Assembly (NCBI GenBank): GCA_039026375.1
Contig: JBCCML010000009.1
Coordinates: 46,758-110,757, forward strand
Direction of reading: 5' to 3'
Origin: Thermohalobaculum sp039026375
GTDB taxonomy: Bacteria; Pseudomonadota; Alphaproteobacteria; Rhodobacterales; Rhodobacteraceae
Length of the DNA stretch: 64,000 nt
The notes below the pieces were generated by a model. The model had not been told where the DNA came from. It did not search any database and saw nothing but the letters and a program-made list of their open reading frames with translations. The position numbers and the translations under genes are program-made. This document shows positions 18,017 through 26,562 of this stretch, in pieces; position 1 is the first letter of the stretch, and each line of letters opens with the position of its first letter.

Positions 18017-18047
18017 TTAGGGAAAGGGTAACCCTAATATTGGGTTA
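18017..18047 (+). promoter_or_regulatory. overlapping alternative hairpins before the barrel gene
   Basis: TTAGGG (18017-18022) can pair with CCCTAA (18032-18037), and TAACCC (18029-18034) can pair with GGGTTA (18042-18047). The two stems share the same CCC and exclude each other. They end immediately before the GGGGAG ribosome-binding site of the gene at 18061. A role in translation control is inference. Confidence 0.35.
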
Positions 18048-18060
18048 GTGGGGGAGTACC

Positions 18061-19245
18061 ATGAAAAGTCGCTACCTAAGCGGCGCCATTGCTGGCGCCG
18101 TACTGTCTGGTTTTATCGTTTCGAGTGCCAGCGCACAGACGATGACAACGGAGTTCATGCAGGACTATTTCCCGGGCTACGGTCCGGATGAGTTTCCGAC
18201 CGATAACGGGCGCATCCCGATTGCCGAACGGCCGACGAACGGCGACGGCCCGTTCATGCCGGAGTTTCCGGAGGTGCCGGAAAGCCCGGAACTGCCGCCC
18301 GAAGAAGAGAACCCGCCGGGTGCACCGCCGCCCCCCAGCAGCGGCATTGCGCTGACAGACTTGCCGGCCGAACTGGCCACGGCTCAGGACTTTGCCTCGT
18401 CGCTGTTCTCGTGCCCGCAGATGGACGGCGGCCCGCTTGCCGAAGGCACCTGTGCCTGGACCGATGCCACGCTGGGTCGGACGGTCTACGATCCCAGTAC
18501 GGGCGTCCCCTATAACAGCACGATCGCGCATTTCCGCGCCGGCGGGCAGGTTGCCATTACCGACCAAATCTATGTCGGTGGCGCACTGGGGGTCGAGACC
18601 ACGAGCTTTACCTCGGGTGCTTCGGATCTCACAGGCTACCGCGCCCGCGCCGGGGCGGTGGTCAAATATGTCGACGGCCCGCTGGCCGCGGGCTTGTCGG
18701 TCAGCCTGGCACTGGGCGAGGTCGACTCTGATCGCCAGACCGCAACTGGTCTTGCTGTGGGTGAGTACGACACCTTCACTGCCGCGGTGCGGGCACAACT
18801 GGCCTATCGGTTCCAGTTCGGCTCCGTCGACGTGGTTCCCAGCATCGCGGGCAGCCTGACCTATCTGGACGCCGACAACTTCACAGAAGGCGGTGCCGGC
18901 GTAAACAATGCCGCGCAGATTGGCAGCGATGAAACCATCGCCGGTGTGCATGCGGCGGTCAGCGCCTCGACCGATCTGGTGCTTGGGCCGTTTGATACGC
19001 TGGTGCGGCCGTACGTGACGCTGGGCGTGGACTGGTACAATGACCCGTCCTTCTCCGTTGTCTCGACGGTCGGGCCCAACACGTTCACCAACACGTTGGA
19101 AGCGGACGATGTCGTCGGCCGGATCAGCCTGGGGGCCGAGATCTTCGCCTACCACGATGTGGTGGTGACGGTGGCCTATGACGGTGGTTTTGGCTCCAAC
19201 ACCACCAGCCATGCAGGTTCTGCGAAGCTTTCGCTGAATTTCTAA
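18061..19245 (+). CDS. outer-membrane beta-barrel (autotransporter-like) protein
   Basis: This 394-residue protein starts with a clear signal peptide (cleavage after SASAQ). It is followed by a Pro/Glu-rich unstructured linker (about residues 50-100) and then, from ~residue 155, an amphipathic beta-strand barrel of ~12 strands with alternating hydrophobic residues. It ends in a phenylalanine (KLSLNF), the outer-membrane insertion signal. The barrel resembles the autotransporter/OmpA-like outer-membrane families. No passenger domain is present. A GGGGAG ribosome-binding site precedes the ATG. Confidence 0.82.
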   Translation: MKSRYLSGAIAGAVLSGFIVSSASAQTMTTEFMQDYFPGYGPDEFPTDNGRIPIAERPTNGDGPFMPEFPEVPESPELPPEEENPPGAPPPPSSGIALTDLPAELATAQDFASSLFSCPQMDGGPLAEGTCAWTDATLGRTVYDPSTGVPYNSTIAHFRAGGQVAITDQIYVGGALGVETTSFTSGASDLTGYRARAGAVVKYVDGPLAAGLSVSLALGEVDSDRQTATGLAVGEYDTFTAAVRAQLAYRFQFGSVDVVPSIAGSLTYLDADNFTEGGAGVNNAAQIGSDETIAGVHAAVSASTDLVLGPFDTLVRPYVTLGVDWYNDPSFSVVSTVGPNTFTNTLEADDVVGRISLGAEIFAYHDVVVTVAYDGGFGSNTTSHAGSAKLSLNF

Positions 19246-19254
19246 GCAGGATAG

Positions 19255-19300
19255 GGGCGGGCGGTCGACTCCGGTCTGCCCGGGCAGTATACGCCCGCCC
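19255..19300 (+). promoter_or_regulatory. long hairpin abutting the aminotransferase start codon
   Basis: GGGCGGGCG (19255-19263) pairs exactly with CGCCCGCCC (19292-19300), and the loop contains the 12-base palindrome CTGCCCGGGCAG (19276-19287). The 3' arm touches the ATG at 19301. It may terminate the upstream transcript (without a U run), or control initiation of the downstream gene, which shows no free Shine-Dalgarno sequence. Confidence 0.5.
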
Positions 19301-20545
19301 ATGTCCGATGAGTTCTACCGCATCAAGCGGCTACCGCCCTACGTCTTCGCCGAGGTCAACCGGCTGAAGGCGGAATTCCGCGCCGAAGGCCGGGACATCA
19401 TCGACTTTGGCATGGGCAATCCGGACATGGATACGCCCCCCCACATCGTCGAGAAGCTGATCGAGACGGTCCAAAAGCCCCGCACGCATCGTTACTCGGC
19501 GTCCAAGGGCATCCCCGGGCTGCGCCGGGCCCAGGCCGGATATTATGCGCGCCGCTTCGGGGTCAAGCTGGATCCGGATACCCAGATCTGCGCGACGCTT
19601 GGCTCGAAGGAGGGGCTGGCCAACCTGGCCATGGCGATCACCGCGCCGGGCGACACGATGCTGGTGCCCTCGCCCAGCTATCCGATCCACCCCTACGGTT
19701 TCATGATCGCGGGTGCCGCACTGCGCCATATCCCGACGCTGACCGATGGGCGGTTCTGCTCGGAGACGTATCTGAGGGCCGTCGACCGGGCGATCCACCA
19801 TTCGATGCCGTCGCCCGTGGCGCTGATCGTCAGCTTTCCTTCGAACCCCACGGCGCAGGTCTGCGACCTGGACTTTTATGCCGAGCTGATCGCCCTCGCG
19901 CGCAAACACCACATCTGGGTGCTGTCGGATCTGGCCTATTCCGAGATCTACTTCGATGACACGCCGCCGCCGTCGATCCTGCAGGTGCCGGGCGCCATGG
20001 ACTGCGCGGCCGAGTTCACGTCGCTCTCCAAAACGTTTTCGATGCCCGGCTGGCGGATGGGTTTTGCCGTGGGCAACCGCCGCCTGATCGACGCGCTGAC
20101 CCGGATCAAAAGCTACCTGGATTATGGCGCGTTCACCCCGGTTCAGGTCGCGGCCGCCGCTGCGCTGAACGGGCCGGATGACTGCATCGCCGAGATCCGC
20201 GCCACCTACAAAGCGCGCCGCGACGTGCTGGTCGATGCCTTTGGCCGCGCAGGATGGGACGTGCCGCCGCCGCCCGCCACGATGTTCGCCTGGGCCCCGG
20301 TGCCCGAGCCGTTCCAGGCCCTGGGCTCGATGGAATTTTCTAAGATCCTGCTGCGCGAGGCCGAGGTCGCCGTCTCCCCCGGCGTCGGCTTTGGCGAGTA
20401 TGGCGAGGGCTTCGTTCGCCTGGGTCTCGTTGAAAATGAACAACGTATCCGCCAGGCCGCCCGTAACATCCGCCGCGTGCTGGAGCGTGGGGTGAACCCA
20501 GCACTCAAACAAGCCCATGCACCTCGACGCACTGCGTCGGGCTGA
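19301..20545 (+). CDS. class I/II aminotransferase, AlaC/LL-DAP-aminotransferase-like
   Basis: This 414-residue fold-type I PLP enzyme has FGMGNPDMDTPPHIV near the start and RYSASKGIPGLRRA. It also has VSFPSNPTAQV with the Asn/Pro loop, VLSDLAYSEIYFD with the cofactor Asp and Tyr, and SLSKTFSMPGWRMGF with Lys244 forming the Schiff base. The pattern matches the AlaC (glutamate-pyruvate) and related LL-diaminopimelate aminotransferases; alphaproteobacterial copies are generally annotated as AlaC-like. The ATG at 19301 directly follows a GC-rich hairpin without a visible ribosome-binding site. Confidence 0.87.
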   Translation: MSDEFYRIKRLPPYVFAEVNRLKAEFRAEGRDIIDFGMGNPDMDTPPHIVEKLIETVQKPRTHRYSASKGIPGLRRAQAGYYARRFGVKLDPDTQICATLGSKEGLANLAMAITAPGDTMLVPSPSYPIHPYGFMIAGAALRHIPTLTDGRFCSETYLRAVDRAIHHSMPSPVALIVSFPSNPTAQVCDLDFYAELIALARKHHIWVLSDLAYSEIYFDDTPPPSILQVPGAMDCAAEFTSLSKTFSMPGWRMGFAVGNRRLIDALTRIKSYLDYGAFTPVQVAAAAALNGPDDCIAEIRATYKARRDVLVDAFGRAGWDVPPPPATMFAWAPVPEPFQALGSMEFSKILLREAEVAVSPGVGFGEYGEGFVRLGLVENEQRIRQAARNIRRVLERGVNPALKQAHAPRRTASG

Positions 20546-20643
20546 TTGGGCGAGGCCAAAACCTGAGTATGCGCGCCTGCGGCACGGCACCGGACCAGAT
20601 TGATCCCGACCAATCCCGTGTCATTCAGCGGTGATACGCGATC

Positions 20644-21624
20644 TCAGCGACGCTGCTGCAGTGTCCCTCCGCAGAACAAAGCTTTCGGATCCTCGCGGCA
20701 GAAGTCGAGCAGTTCCGGCGTATAGCATCGCATCAGATGGATCATGCCGCGGATGTAAATCCTTCGTGCCACACCGGACATTCCCAATCTTACTGCAATG
20801 ACACTGGGGAGTATGTAGCGCCCGTACAGCGCCGTCAGGATCCGCCGGCGGTCGTCATTGGGCAGCGCGACCAGAATGATAGGCGCCAGCTGCCGATAAA
20901 GCTCGGCCAACGCTCTGCCGTCTCTGGTAGCGGACAAGGCGCCGTCGCGGAATGTGCGCAGCGTCCTCAATTCGAAACAGTCATCCCTCAGCCCCAGGGT
21001 TTCAACGCAGGCCGTCGTCAGAAAACACCCTTGCTGTTGCACGCCCTGGCCTGTGCCCTGCCCTGCTGCGGGGCGGCCGCCTCCCAAACAATTTCGAACG
21101 ATTTGGGACGCATACCGGGCCGATTTGCTGGAGCCCGTCAGCGATACGCCCCGCGCTCTTACGATCAGTTGGCCCGAGGATTGACGTGTCAACTCAACTG
21201 TCACTTTGCGCGCCTTGACGAACATCCGGAACAACTGCCCTTGGGGCGGGACGGCCGCCTGGATGACGTGATGGGGCGGCGACGTCGTGTTCACGGTCAA
21301 ACTTTTCCGCATGACCACCGGAACGACGGTGCCGTCATCAAAGCGGCAGACGGCTTCGAACGTCTCGCCGTCTGCATAGGTCGCCTGTTGAAAAAGCGTG
21401 ATCGAAAAGAACACCCGGCCATCAGCATAAAGGATGACATCAAGCGCGAGCGCACCGTACTGGTTCTTGTGTCGGATAATGACCAGCGGGTCGAAGTTGC
21501 GAACCTGAAAGTCCCCAAAGTCCTTCGACGTACATTCAGCGGCCACCGTCGGAAAACCCCAGATGACACCGCTGACGGCGGCAAGCGATGTCGCCAACCG
21601 GCGGCGTGTATAGGACAGGGTCAT
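20644..21624 (-). CDS. secreted protein with CFI-box C-terminal domain
   Basis: This 326-residue protein has a basic n-region followed by a hydrophobic signal (TRRRLATSLAAVSG) and a beta-rich middle. The C-terminal domain is introduced by GCFLTTACVETLGLRDDCFELRTLRTFRD, the 'CFI-box-CTERM' signature with conserved Cys residues. Its Cys-Cys spacing suggests a disulfide or thioester-like feature; the function of this domain is not known. The ATG at 21624 is preceded by GGAGG, which favours it over an in-frame GTG at 21639. It converges on the aminotransferase gene. Confidence 0.72.
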   Translation of the reverse strand: MTLSYTRRRLATSLAAVSGVIWGFPTVAAECTSKDFGDFQVRNFDPLVIIRHKNQYGALALDVILYADGRVFFSITLFQQATYADGETFEAVCRFDDGTVVPVVMRKSLTVNTTSPPHHVIQAAVPPQGQLFRMFVKARKVTVELTRQSSGQLIVRARGVSLTGSSKSARYASQIVRNCLGGGRPAAGQGTGQGVQQQGCFLTTACVETLGLRDDCFELRTLRTFRDGALSATRDGRALAELYRQLAPIILVALPNDDRRRILTALYGRYILPSVIAVRLGMSGVARRIYIRGMIHLMRCYTPELLDFCREDPKALFCGGTLQQRR

Positions 21625-21838
21625 CTCAGCCTCCGCCACACAGCGTATGCTTTGGCAAGGAACGGGTCAAACACACGCGGATTGCTTGACGCTGTGCACC
21701 GAGTACCTGCGAAAAATCCGCGCCTTGGTGCGTCTGTGCTTGAAACCGGTGTGCGGCGCCATAATGTGCCGCCAAACCCAGGGGTGAGCTGCGCAGTGCC
21801 GTACCCCAAGGTGCCCTTGAACTCCAGGAACGGACGGA

Positions 21839-22297
21839 ATGACCGTGAAACTCCATCTTCTCTACGGAACCGAAACCGGCACGGCCGAGTTTTTGTGCGA
21901 TGACATGAAGGACGCCATGGACGACGGCGTCGAGTGCAAGATCTCGAACATGGAAGACGTCGACCCAGCCACACTGGACGGCGACGTGCTGAACGTGCTG
22001 GTCAGCTCGACCTTCGGCTCGGGCGAGGTGCCGGGCAGCGCGCAGCCTTTCTATGACAAGCTGGTCAAGAACAAGCCTGACCTCAGCCACGTGCGCTTCG
22101 CCATGTTCGGTCTGGGTGATCGGACCTTCGACATGACCTTCAACCAGGGGTCAGAGAAGATCATGGAAGCCATGCTGGCCTGTTCGGCCAAACAGGTCGG
22201 CGAACGCGGCATCTTCGATGCGTCCTCGCCCGACATGCCCGAGGATATTGCAATCCCGTGGCTGCAGGGCATCCTGGCCGACGAGGCGGTGGCCTAG
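21839..22297 (+). CDS. mioC: MioC-like flavodoxin domain protein
   Basis: This 152-residue single flavodoxin domain has the FMN phosphate loop YGTETGTAEF near the N-terminus, VLVSSTFGSGEVPGSAQPF for the first ring loop, and FAMFGLGDRTFDMTFNQGSEKI for the second. This is the layout of MioC and of flavodoxin domains of sulfite/P450 reductases. It probably serves as a one-electron carrier to an unidentified partner. It is not obviously linked to the downstream operon, which begins about 260 bp later. Confidence 0.8.
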   Translation: MTVKLHLLYGTETGTAEFLCDDMKDAMDDGVECKISNMEDVDPATLDGDVLNVLVSSTFGSGEVPGSAQPFYDKLVKNKPDLSHVRFAMFGLGDRTFDMTFNQGSEKIMEAMLACSAKQVGERGIFDASSPDMPEDIAIPWLQGILADEAVA

Positions 22298-22491
22298 CCC
22301 ACCGCCAGGCCTGCGCCCGGCCCTTCCGCTAGGCACTGGCGCGTCGTCAAACCAACGCTTTTCTGGCAGGCCAGCATGGGCCTGCCATCCGCCTGGGCCG
22401 TCGAAAACATGGGTCCAAGGATTAGGTCCTCGGCGCACCCCCTCCCGTTTCCGTTAACCGATCGGGCTCGACTCTCTGCCGACACATTTGG

Positions 22492-22530
22492 CATACGTCG
22501 ATCATACGAAAAGCATACGTTTGTCATACG
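22492..22530 (+). repeat. four CATACG direct repeats with exact 11-bp period
   Basis: CATACG occurs at 22492, 22503, 22514 and 22525, each copy exactly 11 bases from the next, with unrelated spacers. The array ends 30 bases before the GTG start of the fumarase alpha gene. One-turn spacing puts all copies on the same face of the helix, as in binding arrays for cooperative regulators. The rest of the 22298-22559 gap shows no gene. Confidence 0.85.
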
Positions 22531-22559
22531 CCCGGAATCCCAGCGCTAGCGAGGTTAAC

Positions 22560-23522
22560 GTGATCCCGATCTCCCTTATCCAGAGCACGGCCGAGACCCT
22601 GATGGACAAGGCCGCGATCGAGATTCCGCAGGACTATCTGGACGGTTTGAAGAGCGCCGCGCATGTCGAGGACGGCGATCTGTCGTCCTTCGTACTGCAG
22701 GCGATGTTGGAAAATTATGAGGCAGCCAAAGAAGATAGGCGGGCCATGTGCGGCGATACGGGCGTGCCGCGGTGGTTCATCAAGATGTCGAACGAGGCCA
22801 CCATCGAAGGCGGCCCCATCGCGCTGGAGGCCGCTTTGCGCCGCGCAACCGCCAATCGAACCAACGGCGTGCCTTTGCGGCCAAATAGAGTGCACCCACT
22901 TTGGCGTACAGATCATGATAATAACGTCGGCATCGGCGCGCCTGAAATAGAATATGGGTTCGAGCCGTCGCCAGAGGGTGATTGGATTGATCTGACCACG
23001 GTCCATAAGGGCGGTTTATTTGGCACCGATTATCGAATGCTGTTTCCGTCGGATGGCATTCAGGGAATTAAACGCTTTTACTTGGATTCTCTGGTGGCAT
23101 TTGGGAAGCGCGGCCTCGCCTGTCAGCCTGCAATCATCGGGATCGGGCTGGGTGGCAGCAAGGATATCTCGATGGTTCTGGGCAAACGGGCGGCCTGCCT
23201 GCGGGTCGTCGGCGACGAGAATCCGGACCCGAAGATCGCAGAATTAGAGAGGGAATTCAAAGAGCTAGGGAACTCCATCGGTATGGGCGCCATGGGCTTT
23301 GTCGGCAAATCCATGGTGATCGATTGCCATATCGAGGTTGGGTACTGCCACACGGGCGGCCTGCCGATGAGCGTGCACGCGTTCTGCCTGTCGTCCCGCC
23401 GCGCGGTCGCCCGCATCTGGGCCGACGGAAGGGTCGAGCACCGCACCGACCCCGAGTGGTTCACCCCCTACCAGCGGCGAGAAACCGTGGAGTGGCAGGC
23501 ACTTAGCGAGGCGGCGGAGTGA
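22560..23522 (+). CDS. class I fumarase / L-tartrate dehydratase alpha subunit
   Basis: This 320-residue iron-sulfur hydro-lyase subunit removes water from malate/fumarate-type or tartrate substrates together with the beta subunit. Visible: MCGDTGVPRWFIK with a cluster Cys, PNRVHPLW, CQPAIIGIGLGGSKD with the second cluster Cys, and VIDCHIEVGYCHTGGLPMSVHAFC with the third. The GTG at 22560 is preferred because GAGG lies five bases upstream; the in-frame ATG further upstream would overlap the CATACG array. Bases ~22870-23130 are noticeably richer in A/T than the rest. Fumarate and tartrate cannot be distinguished by sequence alone. Confidence 0.82.
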   Translation: MIPISLIQSTAETLMDKAAIEIPQDYLDGLKSAAHVEDGDLSSFVLQAMLENYEAAKEDRRAMCGDTGVPRWFIKMSNEATIEGGPIALEAALRRATANRTNGVPLRPNRVHPLWRTDHDNNVGIGAPEIEYGFEPSPEGDWIDLTTVHKGGLFGTDYRMLFPSDGIQGIKRFYLDSLVAFGKRGLACQPAIIGIGLGGSKDISMVLGKRAACLRVVGDENPDPKIAELEREFKELGNSIGMGAMGFVGKSMVIDCHIEVGYCHTGGLPMSVHAFCLSSRRAVARIWADGRVEHRTDPEWFTPYQRRETVEWQALSEAAE

Positions 23523-24064
23523 CAAGAAACAAATACGACGAACCTGCTTGGCATCACGATAACCCCTATTTGGATGCTCTCTTTGAGAATGACGAAGACC
23601 AGGCCCAGATAGCGGCATCTCAACACATCGCGTTCTACTTTGCGTGGGCAGTTCTGCGTGACTTGGCCAGTCCACCTAAGGAGCCTTCGGAGACGGCGGG
23701 TGACCGCCAGCGCTTGTTTGATCGTCGTATGACCCCAGGCGCGTACTACAGTTGGACGGGACACGATAAATTCGGAGATTGGGATCTGAATGCCGAAGGC
23801 GCTTCGTTCACCGAAGCCCACTACCGAAGATATCTGGAGGCCTACTCTGCGGTGTTTGTGGAGCAGTCTAAGGCTGTGGACGCTCCGCGAAGCCGTAGCA
23901 AGCTTGATTGGCGCATGAAGAAGAAGCTGCCGCCGCGGCGCTTCGGCGGCGGCCGAAAGAGATACGCAAGCATGTACGCTGTCGAAGATAGTTGGAGAAA
24001 CTTTGAGGTTGTGAGTGCAATTCTTGATCGTTGGCTGCACGACTGGCGGACGAAGGAAGACTGA
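23519..24064 (+). CDS. DUF7832-like protein inserted between fumarase subunit genes
   Basis: This 181-residue soluble protein starts at a GTG that overlaps the alpha-subunit stop; its own stop overlaps the beta-subunit ATG. The N-terminus (KYDEPAWHHDNP, then ASQHIAFYFAWAVLRDL) resembles the DUF7832 family, which occurs among immunity-like proteins and is not characterised. The middle has EAHYRRYLEAY and the C-terminus is basic (DWRMKKKLPPRR). Its base composition is lower in GC than the flanking genes, a sign of recent acquisition. Two-subunit class I dehydratases normally have the subunit genes adjacent, so this insertion is unusual. Confidence 0.68.
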   Translation: MTRNKYDEPAWHHDNPYLDALFENDEDQAQIAASQHIAFYFAWAVLRDLASPPKEPSETAGDRQRLFDRRMTPGAYYSWTGHDKFGDWDLNAEGASFTEAHYRRYLEAYSAVFVEQSKAVDAPRSRSKLDWRMKKKLPPRRFGGGRKRYASMYAVEDSWRNFEVVSAILDRWLHDWRTKED

Positions 24065-24732
24065 TGACCACACCCCGCAAAATCCGTCTCTCCACCACCC
24101 CGACGCCCGAGGCTTTGGCAGAACTTCGGCTGGGGGACATCGTCTACCTAGACGGCCTGATGTACACGGCGCGCGAGGGCGTCTACATGCGCGCGCTCGA
24201 GGAAAAGGCCAATATTCCCATGGAGTTGCCGCGTGACAGCGCGGCGAACTTCCACTGCTCGCCGGCTGCGACGATCAACAAGGATGGCTCGTTTACCATG
24301 GGCGCGGTCACGGCCACGGCGAGTTTCCGGTTCGCCAAATGGATCGGTGAATGGTTCGAGAAATCGGGCGCCAAGCTGGTAGTCGGCAAGGGCGGCATGT
24401 CGCCCGAAACCTACAAGGAACATTTTGTGCCAAATGGTGCGATTTACTTAACCACTGTTGGCTATGGTACCGGCGCATTGTTGGGACGCGGGGTCGAAAA
24501 CGTCGAAGCCGTGCACTGGAACGAGGAGTTGGGCATGGCGCAGGCCATGTGGGTCCTCAAGTGCAACAATATGGGGCCGTTCATCGTCGCCTCGGACTTG
24601 GCGGGCAACTGCCTGTTTGAGCGGGAGAACGCCAAGATCGCCGACGGTTTGGCGGCAGTCTACGAGGGGACGCGGCCGGCCACGCTAAAGCGCTATGGGG
24701 AAACGGACGACCGCACCGATGAAGTGATCTGA
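24064..24732 (+). CDS. class I fumarase / L-tartrate dehydratase beta subunit
   Basis: This 222-residue C-terminal-type subunit has LGDIVYLDGLMYTARE, followed by the AREGVYMRAL region. Next come HCSPAAT, a GKGGMSPETYKEHF phosphate/carboxylate-binding loop, and a VHWNEELGMAQAMWVL segment with conserved acidic residues. It pairs with the alpha subunit encoded 541 bp upstream, the interruption being the DUF7832-like gene. Its stop codon overlaps the start of the TSUP permease gene, so the unit alpha-insert-beta-permease reads as a four-gene operon. Confidence 0.82.
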   Translation: MTTPRKIRLSTTPTPEALAELRLGDIVYLDGLMYTAREGVYMRALEEKANIPMELPRDSAANFHCSPAATINKDGSFTMGAVTATASFRFAKWIGEWFEKSGAKLVVGKGGMSPETYKEHFVPNGAIYLTTVGYGTGALLGRGVENVEAVHWNEELGMAQAMWVLKCNNMGPFIVASDLAGNCLFERENAKIADGLAAVYEGTRPATLKRYGETDDRTDEVI

Positions 24733-25475
24733 TGGGCTCCTACAGTTGGGAGTTTATCGCCATTCTGCTGGCGGGCGCGGCCTCTGGCGGGTTCATCAAC
24801 GGTCTGGCAGGGTTCGGCACGGCGTTGTTTGCCCTGGGCTGGTGGCTGCAGATTATGCCGCCCATTCAAGCGGTTGCGATCGTGCTGGCGATGTCGGTGG
24901 CCAGCGGGCTCCAAGGCGCATGGGTGGTGCGCCGCCAGATCAACGCGCGGCGGTTGGGCGTGTTCCTGGTGCCGGGGCTGATCGGGATTCCGGTGGGGCT
25001 GCACCTGCTGGCGCTGGTCGACGCCGTGACGCTGAAGCTGATGATCGGCGGCTTCATGCTGGCCTATGGCGTGTTTTTCATCGTGCGCCGCGGGCTGCCC
25101 AATCTGGCGCCGATGCCCGTGGTGGACGGAGTGATTGGCCTCGCTGGCGGCGTTCTGGGCGCGATGGCGGGACTGTCGGGCGCGCTGCCCACGATGTGGC
25201 TGGCGCTGCGTGATTGGACCAAGGAGACGACCCGCGCGGTTTTGCAGCCATTCAACTTGGCGATCCTGGGGCTGTCGGCCCTGCTGCTGGCCTGGCAGGG
25301 TGCCTACACCCGCGAGACGCTGATCCTGATGGCGATTGCCTTGCCCGCGACCATGGCCGCGGCGCAACTTGGGATTTGGACGTTCAAACGGCTGGAGGAC
25401 GCCCAATTCCGCTGGCTCCTGGTCGGGATGACCTTCGTCGCGGGGGCGGTGATTTTGGTGCGCGAGATGTTCTGA
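24732..25475 (+). CDS. TauE/SafE (TSUP) family permease
   Basis: This 247-residue membrane protein has about seven or eight helices and repeated GFGTALFALG and AGGVLGAMAGLSGALPTMW glycine-rich motifs of the TSUP fold. Its start overlaps the beta-subunit stop. TSUP permeases transport small anionic metabolites, so co-expression with a fumarase/tartrate dehydratase suggests import or export of its dicarboxylic substrate. This is inference from operon position only. Confidence 0.85.
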   Translation: MGSYSWEFIAILLAGAASGGFINGLAGFGTALFALGWWLQIMPPIQAVAIVLAMSVASGLQGAWVVRRQINARRLGVFLVPGLIGIPVGLHLLALVDAVTLKLMIGGFMLAYGVFFIVRRGLPNLAPMPVVDGVIGLAGGVLGAMAGLSGALPTMWLALRDWTKETTRAVLQPFNLAILGLSALLLAWQGAYTRETLILMAIALPATMAAAQLGIWTFKRLEDAQFRWLLVGMTFVAGAVILVREMF

Positions 25476-25491
25476 AGCGGGCGCAGCCAGG

Positions 25492-26445
25492 TTAGCGCGC
25501 AGGCGTGACCTCGTAGCCGGGTTCTTCCGGTTCGTCGTCGAAGATCTCGGCCGGAAAGCCGGGGGCACGAATGTCCAGGCCGGTGGCCTCTTCGAGGCGC
25601 TTGATGATGTTGGGCGATAGCTCTCGCCCGCCATAGCGCGCCTCGCCGTCCTTGAAGATGTCGATCATCACGGGGTTGATCTCCAGCGGGACGCGCGCCC
25701 GCTCGGCCACCTGTTGGAATAGGCCGATATCCTTGGACACCAGGTCCATGGTGAAGCTGATGTCGCGCGAGCCGTTAAGGATTATCTGGCTTTCGGTCTC
25801 GTGCACGAAGGAGTTGCCGGATGAGATGCGGATCGCCTCGTAGGTCGTGGCCAGATCCAGGCCCACGGCCTTCATCGTGGTCAGCGCTTCGCACAGCGTG
25901 ATCAGGTTCGCGGTGGCCAGATAGTTAGTCATGACCTTGAGGATCGAGGCGGAGCCTAACGGCCCCGTGTGTAGCACACGACGCCCCATCGTGGTCAAAA
26001 GCGGTAGGGCGGCATCGAATGCTGCACGCTCTCCGCCCGCAAAGATCGCAATGTTGCCGGTGGCGGCGCGGTGGCAGCCGCCCGAGACAGGGCTGTCCAG
26101 CGCCATGGCGCCTTTCTCGGCCACCAGTGCGCCCAGGCGGCGGACTTCCTCGGCGTCAGTGGTCGACATCTCCAGCCAGATCTTGCCGGGGGTGAGGCCT
26201 GCCAAGATACCGTCCTCGGCCTCCATGACCGCGGCCGAGGCGGCGGGCGAGGGCAAGCAGGTGACGATGACGGCACAGGCTTCTGCCATTTCTTGTGGGC
26301 TGTTGGCCCATTTTGCCCCGCCATCCAGGAACGGCTGGGCGACGTCGCGCGAGAGGTCGCGGACTGTCAGGTCAAAGCCGTTGCGCAGCAGGCTGCCGGA
26401 CAGTTTGCCGCCGACATTGCCCAAGCCGATGAAGCCGATTTTCAT
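25492..26445 (-). CDS. NAD(P)-dependent beta-hydroxyacid dehydrogenase (3-hydroxyisobutyrate dehydrogenase-like)
   Basis: This is a 317-residue protein. The Rossmann motif GLGNVGGKLSGSL is at the start. The substrate loop DSPVSGG follows, and the helix SILKVMTNYLATANL carries the catalytic Lys. This is the layout of 3-hydroxyisobutyrate, tartronate-semialdehyde and glyoxylate reductases. The C-terminal tail is acidic and proline-rich. It is the last gene on the minus strand after the liv operon (117 bp gap), so a link to branched-chain amino acid breakdown is plausible. Tartronate semialdehyde reduction would also fit, given the neighbouring tartrate-type dehydratase. The substrate is undecided. 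Confidence 0.8.
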   Translation of the reverse strand: MKIGFIGLGNVGGKLSGSLLRNGFDLTVRDLSRDVAQPFLDGGAKWANSPQEMAEACAVIVTCLPSPAASAAVMEAEDGILAGLTPGKIWLEMSTTDAEEVRRLGALVAEKGAMALDSPVSGGCHRAATGNIAIFAGGERAAFDAALPLLTTMGRRVLHTGPLGSASILKVMTNYLATANLITLCEALTTMKAVGLDLATTYEAIRISSGNSFVHETESQIILNGSRDISFTMDLVSKDIGLFQQVAERARVPLEINPVMIDIFKDGEARYGGRELSPNIIKRLEEATGLDIRAPGFPAEIFDDEPEEPGYEVTPAR

Positions 26446-26562
26446 GGATGTCTCCTGGTAGTTGCGGCAAGGCTTGCCACAGGCGCTTCGCCAGTGTGAC
26501 GGCCGACGAACCCACCGGAGGGTTACTGGCAGAGATGCCGGCCAGCACGCCTAAATGCGTCA

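Noticed and set aside
18076..20590. Two frames of more than 400 codons antisense to the barrel and aminotransferase genes
   Set aside because: Both lie opposite well-supported genes with signal peptide or PLP motifs and have shadow composition.
20737..21903. 388-codon plus-strand frame over the CFI-box protein
   Set aside because: The opposite strand has a signal peptide, a GGAGG ribosome-binding site and the CFI-box signature; this frame has none.
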